Below the pieces are notes generated by a model. The model had not been told where the DNA came from, made no database searches, and worked only from the letters and a program-made list of their open reading frames with translations. From Caldicoprobacter guelmensis (GTDB lineage: Bacteria; Bacillota; Clostridia; Caldicoprobacterales; Caldicoprobacteraceae): DNA of 64,000 nt. The position numbers and the translations under genes are program-made. Below, piece after piece: positions 34,474 through 42,576 of the stretch. The DNA lies in assembly GCF_016908415.1 (NCBI RefSeq), contig NZ_JAFBDW010000004.1:62001-126000 (forward strand), given 5' to 3'. Within the stretch, counting starts at the first letter, position 1, and each line of letters opens with the position of its first letter.

Positions 34474-35877
34474 ATGGAGAAATATGACGTGGTGATAGTA
34501 GGAGCTGGACCAGCGGGTATTTTTACGGCTCTTGAGCTCGTCAAGCAAAAGAAAGAATTAAAGGTGCTTATAGTGGATAAAGGCCCTCATCTGAATAAGA
34601 GAGCGTGCCCTGCGCGTATAACAGGAAAATGCGCCAATTGTCATCCCTGTGCTATAGTAAGCGGCTGGGGTGGAGCAGGTGCATTCAGTGATGGCAAGCT
34701 GACTCAAAGCGCTGAAGTGGGTGGCCGCATCCTGGATTATATGGATGAGGATGAAGCCAATCGGCTGATAAAATATGCCGATGATATATATTTGAGCTTT
34801 GGGGCTACCGCCATACTTCACGGTGTCAATTCTGCCAGAATAGAAGAGATAAAGTATCAGGCTTTGAAGCATCGTATACGTCTCATTCCATGTGGTGTAA
34901 GGCATTTAGGAACAGAAAAGGCCATTGATGTCCTTAAAGCGATGTATGAGTATCTTGTCAGTCAGGCCAACGTTAGGTTTAGCCCAATGACCGAGGCTGT
35001 TGATATAATTGTAAATGAGGGTAGAGCTACAGGGGTTGTAGTACTAAAGCAGGGGCAAAAAGAGGTTATAGACTGCGACTTTGTGGTAGTAGCTCCGGGA
35101 CGAGCTGGGGCTGAGTGGCTGGCTCAGCAGGCCAAAAAGCACGGTATTTCCATCTACAACAACGAGGTGGACATCGGTGTACGGGTTGAAGTGCCCAATG
35201 CTGTTATGGACCATCTCACCAAGGATTTGTATGAGGCCAAGCTGGTGTATTACTCTGATACCTTTGAGAACAAGGTAAGAACTTTTTGTATGAATCCAGG
35301 GGGCGTGGTGTCTGAGGAGCACTATGACGGAAAGATAGCCGTTGTAAACGGGCATAGCTATGCAGACCCGGCCCTTAAAACTGATAACACCAATTTTGCC
35401 GTGCTGGTATCTACCCGTTTTACCGAACCATTTAATCAGCCCATAGAATACGGTAAGTATATTGCTTATTTAGCAAACATGCTAACCGGCGGTGGCATAA
35501 TGGTTCAGCGTTTAGGAGACCTGCTCATGGGTAGGAGGACCGATTATAGTAGGCTCAAAAAGTCGGTTACTATTCCTACTTTAAAGAGCGCTGTACCGGG
35601 TGATTTGAGCTATGTATTACCTCAGCGTTATCTTACATCAATAGTGGAGGCGCTGAGAGCCTTTGACAAGCTGGCACCGGGGCTTTATTCTCGTGATGTG
35701 CTGCTGTACGGTGTGGAGGTTAAGTTTTACAGCAGCAAGATAGAGGTAAATAGCAAGTTTGAGACTCCCATTAAAAATTTGTACGCTATTGGAGATGGTG
35801 CAGGTATCACTCGCGGGCTTATGCAGGCCTCTGTGACTGGGATTGTGGTGGCAAGAGATATAGCTTCAAAACTTTGA
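34474..35877 (+). CDS. FAD-dependent dehydrogenase-like protein (COG2509 type)
   Basis: A 467-residue flavoprotein. The N-terminal Rossmann motif is DVVIVGAGPAGIFTALEL; a Cys-rich segment follows (CPARITGKCANCHPC, then GWGGAGAFSDGKL), and the C-terminus has a second FAD contact, YAIGDGAGITRGLMQA. This pattern matches the uncharacterised FAD-dependent dehydrogenases widespread in anaerobes; the substrate is unknown. GAGG lies 7 bp before ATG 34474. It has its own promoter with a long leader and is followed by the second tRNA cluster. Confidence 0.88.
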   Translation: MEKYDVVIVGAGPAGIFTALELVKQKKELKVLIVDKGPHLNKRACPARITGKCANCHPCAIVSGWGGAGAFSDGKLTQSAEVGGRILDYMDEDEANRLIKYADDIYLSFGATAILHGVNSARIEEIKYQALKHRIRLIPCGVRHLGTEKAIDVLKAMYEYLVSQANVRFSPMTEAVDIIVNEGRATGVVVLKQGQKEVIDCDFVVVAPGRAGAEWLAQQAKKHGISIYNNEVDIGVRVEVPNAVMDHLTKDLYEAKLVYYSDTFENKVRTFCMNPGGVVSEEHYDGKIAVVNGHSYADPALKTDNTNFAVLVSTRFTEPFNQPIEYGKYIAYLANMLTGGGIMVQRLGDLLMGRRTDYSRLKKSVTIPTLKSAVPGDLSYVLPQRYLTSIVEALRAFDKLAPGLYSRDVLLYGVEVKFYSSKIEVNSKFETPIKNLYAIGDGAGITRGLMQASVTGIVVARDIASKL

Positions 35878-35962
35878 TGAGGATTATTGCTTAAAAAGTG
35901 GTATGTGAGCATATATTTTGGCGATTTTTTGAGCTGTTCTTATAAAATTGTTATTTCTACAG

Positions 35963-35991
35963 TTGACAATTTATTGAGTCTTGTGTATTAT
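35963..35991 (+). promoter_or_regulatory. Promoter of the Lys-Glu-Asp-Thr tRNA cluster
   Basis: TTGACA (35963-35968) and TATTAT (35986-35991) are 17 bp apart. An overlapping TATAAT at 35991 would need a 22-bp spacer. Confidence 0.65.
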
Positions 35992-36014
35992 ATAATCTGC
36001 ATTGGTTGATGTGT

Positions 36015-36090
36015 GACCCATTAGCTCAGGTGGTAGAGCACTGGACTTTTAATCCAGGTGTCCGGCGTTCGAATCGCCGATGGGTCACCA
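36015..36090 (+). tRNA. tRNA-Lys (TTT)
   Basis: A 76-nt cloverleaf; acceptor GACCCAT/ATGGGTC, anticodon TTT in CTTTTAA, encoded CCA. Confidence 0.94.
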
Positions 36091-36095
36091 TTGAT

Positions 36096-36170
36096 GGCCC
36101 CGTGGTCAAGTGGTTAAGACACAGGCCTTTCACGCCTGTAACAGGGGTTCGAATCCCCTCGGGGTCACCA
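36096..36170 (+). tRNA. tRNA-Glu (TTC)
   Basis: A 75-nt cloverleaf; acceptor GGCCCCG/CGGGGTC, anticodon TTC in CTTTCAC, encoded CCA. Confidence 0.94.
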
Positions 36171-36179
36171 TAAAAATGC

Positions 36180-36256
36180 GGCCCGGTAGTTCAGATGGTT
36201 AGAACGCTAGCCTGTCACGCTAGAGGTCGAGGGTTCAAGTCCCTTCCGGGTCGCCA
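36180..36256 (+). tRNA. tRNA-Asp (GTC)
   Basis: A 77-nt cloverleaf; acceptor GGCCCGG/CCGGGTC, discriminator G as usual for Asp, anticodon GTC, encoded CCA. Confidence 0.94.
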
Positions 36257-36263
36257 TATATAA

Positions 36264-36339
36264 GCTGGCGTAGCTCAATCGGCAGAGCAGCTGACTTGTA
36301 ATCAGCAGGTTGCGGGTTCAAGTCCCACCGCCAGCTCCA
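36264..36339 (+). tRNA. tRNA-Thr (TGT)
   Basis: A 76-nt cloverleaf; acceptor GCTGGCG/CGCCAGC, anticodon TGT in CTTGTAA, encoded CCA. Confidence 0.94.
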
Positions 36340-36346
36340 AGAATTT

Positions 36347-36388
36347 AAGCCCTCCAAGAAGTGTTGCGAAATTCGAGGAGGGCTTTTT
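36347..36388 (+). terminator. Terminator of the second tRNA cluster
   Basis: AAGCCCTCC pairs with GGAGGGCTT, then TTT. Confidence 0.8.
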
Positions 36389-36602
36389 CGTTGCCATTTC
36401 GCTGCCATTTGCGCAAAAGCATCGCTAAATTCCACAACTAACTCTTTTTGGGCAAAACGCTGAAGGTATTGTATTTAATATGGCGATTTAGAAAATTGTT
36501 TTAGTAATTAAAATAAAGGTTAAATATTTGTTATAAAAATCTTTCTTTAAAGGTTAGACAAGGAGTGTTGTTGAAAACGACGATAAAAAGGAGGAACAAT
36601 TT

Positions 36603-36767
36603 ATGAAAAAATATCAATGTACGGTGTGCGGCTACGTTTATGACCCGACAGTAGGGGATCCAGATGGAGGGATTGCACCAGGTACAACTTTTGAGAATTT
36701 GCCAGATGACTGGGTATGTCCTGAGTGCGGTGTAGGCAAAGATATGTTTGAAGCCTTAGATGATTGA
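36603..36767 (+). CDS. Rubredoxin
   Basis: A 54-residue rubredoxin, a small one-iron electron carrier used for oxygen and peroxide detoxification in anaerobes. Both iron-binding C-x2-C loops are present: YQCTVCGYVYDP and WVCPECGVGKDMFE, with the conserved GDPDGGIAPGT and LPDDW between them. The ribosome site AAAAAGGAGGAAC is strong. A terminator follows, so it is transcribed alone. No rubrerythrin or reductase gene is adjacent. Confidence 0.97.
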   Translation: MKKYQCTVCGYVYDPTVGDPDGGIAPGTTFENLPDDWVCPECGVGKDMFEALDD

Positions 36768-36780
36768 CGTATGGTTAGTA

Positions 36781-36816
36781 TATAGCCGGTTTTGTATACC
36801 GGCTATAAATTTTTTA
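36781..36816 (+). terminator. Terminator after rubredoxin
   Basis: TATAGCCGG pairs with CCGGCTATA, followed by AATTTTTT. Confidence 0.85.
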
Positions 36817-36989
36817 AAAATAATTGGTGAGATAAAAAGTGAAGGCAGTGGGTACAGCATAAGTAGCAAAAATTAGATGCATTATCCCAAAACATATGAT
36901 AAAATAATTTTCTGATAAGTTGTACATATGCAGGTTTGAGGGAAGTTAACGGCTTACGCGAAAAATTTCAATAAAAGGGGAAGGTGTAT

Positions 36990-38435
36990 ATGCTGGATGA
37001 GCAGATGTTAAATCAACTTTCCAGTGCGCTGTTGCGCCATTCATTTATGTTGTATCCCAATTCTGTAAGGAAGCTTTCGGAGGGCATTTATGTTTTTGTA
37101 GTTAGAGGCAATGATGGCAAGAAAGTAGGGATTTTAAGCAAAGAAAGGGTCAGCGGTTTTAAAACTCCATTTTTCGATGAAGATATTAATATAGAAGGTA
37201 CTGATTTCTGTTTTAACCTTTTTCCGCTCGTTTTTGAAAACTACCTTATTTTAAGGGATAATTTTGGCATTGGGCCAACACCATGTAAAAATGCTGCGTC
37301 ATTTGGTACAGGTGACAGGCTTGGTTTGGCTACATCAGCTCACCTTGATGCTTTCAAAGGTTTTGACTTTTTTCCTGTTTTGGCTCAACAATCACCACGG
37401 GAGCTTGAAAAAACCCATAGGGACTTTAAAGATGTATTGCTCAAAGCTGTGTTGGGTGTGCTAGAGGCTGGTTACAATGGGGGGTTTGGTGCAGATGCTG
37501 ACCACATAAAAGATGAGAAATATTTGTTTCAAGCGACTGAAGCGGGGTATACGATGTACACTTTAGATGTAAGTGAGATGTTAGTAAAGGGAGAAGGACT
37601 TGCAGTTAATGCAGACCGTCTTTCACAGCTGAGTTTGGACATAATAAAGGATTTTGGTGGCAAAAAGATCATCTTTCAGGGTGGGGAATATACGATAAAG
37701 AGCGAAGAGCTGTTGAGGTCTGCCGTGATATATGAGAAAGCCATGTGTTTCGTAGAACGAGTTTACGGTTTGATTAAAGAGAGAGTAAAAGATTTTGACC
37801 TGGAGGTTTCTATAGATGAAGGGGATAGAGACACTACCATAGAGGATCATATATTCGTAGCTGAATACTTGCATAGAAAAGGTATAGATTTTTGGAGCTT
37901 GGCCCCTAAATTCCCTGGTGAGTTTGAGAAGGCGGTGGATTATAGAGGTGATATGGATAAGTTTGTGGTAGAGCTCAACAAGCACTGTACTGTTGCGAGA
38001 ATGCTGGGCGGCTACAGGTTGAGTCTGCATTCGGGCAGTGACAAGTTCAGCATATATAGGATTTTCAACGAAGCAACCCGGCACAACTTCCATATAAAGA
38101 CTTCAGGTACCAGTTGGCTGCAGGCTTTGAACGTGATATACGACAAAGATAGACAGCTTTTTAGGGAGCTTTACAGCATTGCCCTGGATAATCTGGAGGA
38201 GAGCAAGAAGGCGTACAAGATTTCGATTTACAAGCAGGACTTCGAAAAAGGGCTGGATTTGGATAACCCACAGGTTCTGCAAAATCCTAAAGTAAGGCAG
38301 CTGCTGCATATATCATACGGTGTACTGCTGGATGAGAAGAGAGAAGAAATTTATGATATACTGATCAAACATGAGGATGAACACTATCGATACGTAGCTG
38401 ACAATATAAAGAAACATCTTGAGCTTTTGGAATAG
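36990..38435 (+). CDS. uxaE: Tagaturonate epimerase UxaE
   Basis: A 481-residue protein matching the UxaE family first described in Thermotoga (TM0440), which interconverts D-tagaturonate and D-fructuronate in hexuronate catabolism. Conserved blocks are ASFGTGDRLGLAT, FPVLAQQSPRE, GFGADADHIK, VSIDEGDRDTT and SLHSGSDKFSIY; the His and acidic residues suit a metal-dependent TIM-barrel epimerase. ATG 36990 is chosen since GGGGAAGG lies upstream. No other galacturonate genes are nearby, so it must cooperate with genes elsewhere. Confidence 0.85.
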   Translation: MLDEQMLNQLSSALLRHSFMLYPNSVRKLSEGIYVFVVRGNDGKKVGILSKERVSGFKTPFFDEDINIEGTDFCFNLFPLVFENYLILRDNFGIGPTPCKNAASFGTGDRLGLATSAHLDAFKGFDFFPVLAQQSPRELEKTHRDFKDVLLKAVLGVLEAGYNGGFGADADHIKDEKYLFQATEAGYTMYTLDVSEMLVKGEGLAVNADRLSQLSLDIIKDFGGKKIIFQGGEYTIKSEELLRSAVIYEKAMCFVERVYGLIKERVKDFDLEVSIDEGDRDTTIEDHIFVAEYLHRKGIDFWSLAPKFPGEFEKAVDYRGDMDKFVVELNKHCTVARMLGGYRLSLHSGSDKFSIYRIFNEATRHNFHIKTSGTSWLQALNVIYDKDRQLFRELYSIALDNLEESKKAYKISIYKQDFEKGLDLDNPQVLQNPKVRQLLHISYGVLLDEKREEIYDILIKHEDEHYRYVADNIKKHLELLE

Positions 38436-38479
38436 CGAGAGGCGTTTTTATCCTTAAAAAGGAGTAGGTAATAAAGTTT

Positions 38480-38516
38480 GAGGGAGGCAGCTTAAAGCAG
38501 CCTTCCTCCATTCTTT
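38480..38516 (+). terminator. Weak terminator-like hairpin after uxaE
   Basis: GAGGGAGGC pairs with GCCTTCCTC (one G.U) around an 11-nt loop; only an interrupted T/C run follows. Confidence 0.4.
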
Positions 38517-38625
38517 CTTTGCCGGTTGTTTTTCTTTTGATGGGTAGTCGTTAGGTCATTTTTTGATAATGTCACATCGTATTTGTTTGATATGTGCAAA
38601 GCCTAGAGGGAACATAAAATCTCAT

Positions 38626-39057
38626 TTACATTTCTTGCCCTCTTTGTTTATTGCATTTATGGCATATGCCGTAAAAATTTATATCAACCTCCTTGACGTC
38701 AAATTCTTTTAATTCATTGGGTATTGGAATATCAAATGGAACATTAAAATCGTATATTATACCACACCTGCGGCACTTAAAATGGCCATGCAGCTCGGTA
38801 TTTACATCATAATGGGCTTCCTTTCCGTCAAAGCTCAAAATTTTTACTACCCCATTATTGGCAAATAACTCCATAGTATTGTAAATGCTCGTTTTTGAAA
38901 GAGTGGGTATTTGAGGCAGCAAGTTTTTATAGATGTCGTCGGCGGTAGGATGAATTCGATTATTGAGCAAATACTCCAGCACTTTCAATCGTATAGTTGA
39001 AGGCTTTATATTGTGGTTTATTAAGTATTCTTTAAGTTGTTTTATTGTGTTTTTCAT
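38626..39057 (-). CDS. Fur-family transcriptional regulator (Fur/PerR type)
   Basis: A 143-residue metalloregulator. The N-terminal winged helix has IKPSTIRLKVLEYLLN, HPTADDIYKNL and SKTSIYNTMELF. The C-terminal domain has ELHGHFKCRRCG and CHKC, so the two C-x2-C pairs of the structural zinc site are intact. Sequence alone does not separate Fur from PerR here; the AHYDVNTELHGHF segment is compatible with either. It faces away from feoAB, and a Fur-box-like site lies in the gap between them. Confidence 0.88.
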   Translation of the reverse strand: MKNTIKQLKEYLINHNIKPSTIRLKVLEYLLNNRIHPTADDIYKNLLPQIPTLSKTSIYNTMELFANNGVVKILSFDGKEAHYDVNTELHGHFKCRRCGIIYDFNVPFDIPIPNELKEFDVKEVDINFYGICHKCNKQRGQEM

Positions 39058-39364
39058 CTGTGACTTCCTCCTTCTACTTCTTAGAACTAAGGCTTTTTGG
39101 GAAGTTCAATTTTTTATTTTTTGAAACAGAAACACATTTAAGGTTTGTATGATAACAGAATTTTGCAATTGTTACAATTTTATTATAAACATAAATTTAA
39201 TCATTATCAATATTTAGCCTAATATTTCAATCAAGAATGTGTTTTGCTGTAGAAAATTTGTATTTGTTGATAATTGAGTAAAAAGATTAAGCACATATAA
39301 CATAATTAAGGCATATATTGCTCAAGTAGATATTCTTTTGAATCTCAAGACGGTGGGAGTGTTA
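39058..39364. other. Divergent regulatory gap between the Fur-family gene and feoAB
   Basis: An AT-rich 307-bp gap. The clearest element is a Fur-box-like site at 39195-39209. On the + strand TTGAGT (39274-39279) and TATAAC (39296-39301), spaced 16 bp, could be the feoA promoter. I see no gene. Confidence 0.4.
39195..39209. promoter_or_regulatory. Candidate Fur box
   Basis: ATTTAAT-C-ATTATCA matches 11 of 14 positions of the 7-1-7 Fur box TGATAAT-N-ATTATCA. It lies between the Fur-family gene and the ferrous iron uptake genes. Confidence 0.4.
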
Positions 39365-39607
39365 ATGATGATCCTTTTGCCTTTAAACCTCCTTCCTGTT
39401 GGGTGTACAGCAAAGGTAAAATACATAAATGTCAGTGGCATTTTGCGTAGAAGGCTTATGGATTTAGGAGTGATACCGGAGACTGAAATTAAAGTAGTAC
39501 GCCGGAGCCTGTTAGGGGATCCCACTTTGTATGAAGTTAGGGGAGCTATGATTGCACTTCGTCATGAAGATGCTTCAAAAATTTTGGTTAAAACAACCAA
39601 CTCATAA
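39365..39607 (+). CDS. feoA: Ferrous iron transport protein A
   Basis: An 80-residue SH3-like cytoplasmic protein that assists FeoB. Typical features are ILRRRLMDLGVIPETEIKVVRR and DPTLYEVRGAMIALRHEDA near the C-terminus. The N-terminus begins MMILLPLNLLPVG; ATG 39365 or 39368 follows GTGGGAGTG, while the upstream TTG at 39338 is unlikely. feoB starts 16 bp after its stop. Confidence 0.93.
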   Translation: MMILLPLNLLPVGCTAKVKYINVSGILRRRLMDLGVIPETEIKVVRRSLLGDPTLYEVRGAMIALRHEDASKILVKTTNS

Positions 39608-39623
39608 TTGGGGGGTGGCTTGT

Positions 39624-41780
39624 GTGGGGCTGACTGGACAGTCGACCGGCCTTACTGCAATACACAATATAATTAAGGCAAAGCCTGGGAAGTCTGACAA
39701 TATAATAGTGGCTTTAGCAGGAAACCCCAATACAGGCAAAAGCAGTATATTTAATCGTTTGACGGGTTTAAGGCAACATACCGGTAATTGGCCTGGCAAA
39801 ACGGTAAGTACTGCTTACGGATGTTATAAGTATAACGGGAAAAACATTGTTTTGGTGGATTTGCCAGGGACTTATTCACTTATGACCAGCTCACCAGAAG
39901 AAGAAATAGCTAGGGATTTTATATGTTTTGGTAATCCTCATGTAACTGTTGTGGTGGTAGATGCAACGTGTTTAGAGCGAAATTTAAACCTGGTATTACA
40001 GATTATTGAGATGACACCTAAGGTGTTGGTGTGTGTAAACTTAATGGATGAGGCCAGCAGAAAAGGCATTTGGATTGATTTAACAAAGCTTTCTGCTATT
40101 TTGGGTGTACCGGTGGTGGGAATAAGCGCCCTTACAGGGCATGGATTAGACCTTTTAAAAGAAAAGATATGGCAAATGGCTTGTGGTAGGCTCAGTACAA
40201 ACCCCGTAACGATAAAGTATGATGATGATATCGAGGGGGGTATAAATTTTATTGAACCGCTAATAAGCCACGTTATAAATGGCTTAGGCTGTAATATCAA
40301 CAGCCGATGGTTTGCGTTACGACTTGTTGAAGAAGATATAGGGGTTACAGAGGCTTTCAAACGTTATTATGGGATAGATATTTTGGGGGTTGATGAGCTA
40401 AAGGAAGGAGTGGAAAAAATCCAGAGGTTTTTTAAAGATAAGGGGTGGGATGTTGAACTATTGAGAGATAAATTGGCATGTACATTAATACGCAAGGCAG
40501 AAGATGTCAGCCGTCAGGTTTTGTATTGTCAAAAAAGCTCAGCCAACACCATTGAATACAAAATAGATAACCTGCTTACCTCAAAAGTGTGGGGTATACC
40601 GGCTATGTTTGGGCTTTTGTGTGTGGTATTCTGGATTACTATTGAAGGGGCCAACTATCCTTCACAGATGCTATCCCAAGCGTTTTACTATCTCGAAAAA
40701 GTGTTGGTTGACCTTTTTATGTCTTGTAACGCACCATCATGGTTGCACAGCCTGTTGCTTGACGGGGTATACCGTACGGTGTCCTGGGTGGTGTCGGTGA
40801 TGTTGCCGCCTATGGCCATATTTTTCCCCTTGTTTACCTTGTTAGAAGACTTAGGCTATCTTCCTCGGGTGGCTTTCAATCTGGACAATTTTTTCAAGAA
40901 AGCATGTGCTCACGGCAAGCAGGCGTTAACCATGTGTATGGGATTTGGTTGTAATGCTGCCGGGGTAATTGCTTGTCGTATAATTGATTCGCCCAGGGAA
41001 AGGCTTCTAGCGATAATAACAAACAATTACGTACCATGTAACGGGCGATTTCCCACTTTGATTGCTTTAGCGACGATATTTATGGCAGGAGGAGCAGGAA
41101 AATTTAATTTAGTGGTAGCAACTTTGATGGTAGTGACTATGATAGTGTTGGCGGTGTGTATCACTCTGTTGGTTTCTAAAATACTATCTCACACTCTATT
41201 AAAAGGGCTGCCGTCTTCCTTCGTGCTTGAGCTACCTCCATACAGGAAGCCTCGGGTATGTAGTATTCTATTACACTCCCTTTTGGACCGTACTCTCTTT
41301 GTGCTGGCCCGCGCTGTCACAGTAGCAACTCCTGCAGGATTTATCATATGGATTATGAGTAATGTAAGTGTAGCAGGAAATAGTTTGTTAAATGGCTTTG
41401 CGGGATTCCTGGACCCCTTTGCCAAAATGCTGGGATTGGATGGTTATATCTTAATGGCTTTTATATTGGGCTTACCAGCTAACGAAATAGTCATACCAGT
41501 AATACTGATGAGCTATATGGCTACCGACACGCTGGTGGAGCTGGACAGCCTTGAGGCGCTGCATAATATATTAGTTCACCATGGCTGGACATGGTTGACT
41601 GCCCTGTGTACCATGTTGTTTTCTCTCAACCATTTTCCTTGTGGGACAACGTTGTTTACCATACGTAAGGAGACTGGAAGCTGGAAATGGACGTTTGTTG
41701 CGTTTACTGTGCCAACCATTACGGGTATTGTATTGTGTTTAATAGTAGCTCAAGTGGTTCGCTTCCTTGAGCTGATTTAA
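39624..41780 (+). CDS. feoB: Ferrous iron transporter FeoB
   Basis: A 718-residue Fe(II) transporter. The N-terminal G-protein domain has G1 GNPNTGKSSIFN, HTGNWPGKTV (switch I region), G3 DLPGTYSL and G4 NLMD; a helical regulatory domain follows, then a polytopic membrane domain with two Gate motifs (around MGFGCNAAGV and the second half with PANEIVIP). GTG 39624 is chosen because GGGGGGTGG lies at suitable distance; the frame is open farther upstream inside feoA. Probably Fur-regulated with feoA. A strong terminator follows. Confidence 0.95.
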   Translation: MGLTGQSTGLTAIHNIIKAKPGKSDNIIVALAGNPNTGKSSIFNRLTGLRQHTGNWPGKTVSTAYGCYKYNGKNIVLVDLPGTYSLMTSSPEEEIARDFICFGNPHVTVVVVDATCLERNLNLVLQIIEMTPKVLVCVNLMDEASRKGIWIDLTKLSAILGVPVVGISALTGHGLDLLKEKIWQMACGRLSTNPVTIKYDDDIEGGINFIEPLISHVINGLGCNINSRWFALRLVEEDIGVTEAFKRYYGIDILGVDELKEGVEKIQRFFKDKGWDVELLRDKLACTLIRKAEDVSRQVLYCQKSSANTIEYKIDNLLTSKVWGIPAMFGLLCVVFWITIEGANYPSQMLSQAFYYLEKVLVDLFMSCNAPSWLHSLLLDGVYRTVSWVVSVMLPPMAIFFPLFTLLEDLGYLPRVAFNLDNFFKKACAHGKQALTMCMGFGCNAAGVIACRIIDSPRERLLAIITNNYVPCNGRFPTLIALATIFMAGGAGKFNLVVATLMVVTMIVLAVCITLLVSKILSHTLLKGLPSSFVLELPPYRKPRVCSILLHSLLDRTLFVLARAVTVATPAGFIIWIMSNVSVAGNSLLNGFAGFLDPFAKMLGLDGYILMAFILGLPANEIVIPVILMSYMATDTLVELDSLEALHNILVHHGWTWLTALCTMLFSLNHFPCGTTLFTIRKETGSWKWTFVAFTVPTITGIVLCLIVAQVVRFLELI

Positions 41781-41844
41781 AGGTTTTTGTTGCTGGGAAT
41801 ATAAAGCACTTTTTGGGGTTTGAAACCTGAAATCATTCAAAAAT

Positions 41845-41890
41845 GAAAAGGTATCCCTCTAGCAGGTTGATATCTAAGGGATACCTTTTC
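41845..41890. terminator. Bidirectional terminator between feoB and the HPr-like gene
   Basis: GAAAAGGTATCCCT pairs perfectly with AGGGATACCTTTTC around an 18-nt loop; A-rich and T-rich ends let it work for both convergent transcripts. Confidence 0.85.
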
Positions 41891-42122
41891 ACTGGGGTTG
41901 AAACGAATCCAATTGGGCTGCAAATTCCTCGGCATCCTCACCCGAGGCCCATACCGTCACCGGCTTCCACAAGGAGAGGGTCAGTATGCCCAATATGCTC
42001 TTGCCGTCTACTTCATTGTTGCTGCTCCTTACCTTCACATCACAGCTGTATTTGGAAGCCAGGTTGACGAAATCACACACTTGGGTGAGCTTTTCCAGCT
42101 TTACCTGCCGTTCTATCGTCAT
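41889..42122 (-). CDS. HPr-like protein lacking the phosphorylated histidine
   Basis: A 77-residue protein of the HPr fold (PTS phosphocarrier family). The segment NNEVDGKSILGILTLSL corresponds to the Ser46 region of HPr and Crh. The active-site region that should read like LHARPA is replaced by TQVCDFVNLA, and the whole protein has no histidine, so it cannot relay PEP-derived phosphate. Similar His-less HPr homologues are common in Clostridia; a regulatory role like Crh is possible but unproven. The ribosome site AAAGGAGGTGG is strong. The long structured leader is described separately. Confidence 0.82.
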   Translation of the reverse strand: MTIERQVKLEKLTQVCDFVNLASKYSCDVKVRSSNNEVDGKSILGILTLSLWKPVTVWASGEDAEEFAAQLDSFQPQ

Positions 42123-42149
42123 GTCTAGCCCACCTCCTTTTTCACTTAA

Positions 42150-42300
42150 GTACCCTCTCGAAAAGTCAGAGAGCTTTATTCTAGCTTGTTTGTAGGTTCG
42201 GCCTTGGGACTTTACCCCCTAACTATTCTGCAAAGTTGCCCTACAAAATCATTCGTTGTGCCTATGTTTCTCAGCTACTTTTCGAGAATGTTCACTTAAA
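42150..42300 (-). ncRNA. Structured 5' leader of the HPr-like gene (candidate regulatory RNA)
   Basis: On the - strand TCTCGAAAAGT (42287-42277) pairs perfectly with ACTTTTCGAGA (42166-42156), extended by GAGA/TCTC (42272-42269 with 42172-42169) after an internal loop. Inside, TTTGTAGG pairs with CCTACAAA (42247-42240 with 42196-42189), and within that ACTTTGC pairs with GTAAAGT (42236-42230 with 42215-42209) through a G.U pair that would be A.C on the other strand. A nested three-stem RNA of about 135 nt ends about 17 nt before the ribosome site. I do not recognise it as a known riboswitch class. Confidence 0.5.
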
Positions 42301-42322
42301 AATTATATTCTTGGTTTCATAT

Positions 42323-42350
42323 ATTATATACCACAAAATTTGAAATTCAA
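42323..42350 (-). promoter_or_regulatory. Promoter of the HPr-like gene
   Basis: On the - strand TTGAAT and TATAAT are spaced 16 bp. Transcription would begin near 42316, giving a leader of about 195 nt. Confidence 0.55.
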
Positions 42351-42576
42351 ATATCAATCTTGTCCAAAGAATGCGTGAAAATTTTGTATAGAGTGATAAG
42401 TCGTAAAAGATCTATTTGGTGGGCGATAAAGCCAAAATAAGGGAAAATACCAAACACCGCATGATAAGATGTTGTCAAAGAAATGCCATGTTTGGGAACC
42501 AGATGATTAAAATGCTGTTTTTGCCAATCTGTGGTGGCTCAAAAAAATTGAGATAGTTGGTTAAAGTAAAAGCAGG

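Larger units (their letters stand above)
42123..42576. other. 454-bp gap between the HPr-like and MATE genes
   Basis: It holds the structured leader and promoter of the HPr-like gene (- strand, 42150-42350). The rest (42351-42576) is AT-rich and shows nothing I can identify. Confidence 0.5.

Noticed and set aside
36235..36435. 66-codon - strand frame over tRNA-Asp and tRNA-Thr
   Set aside because: Most of it is the typical translation of tRNA antisense (WDLNPQPADYKSAALP). Only its first part is kept as a weak remnant idea.
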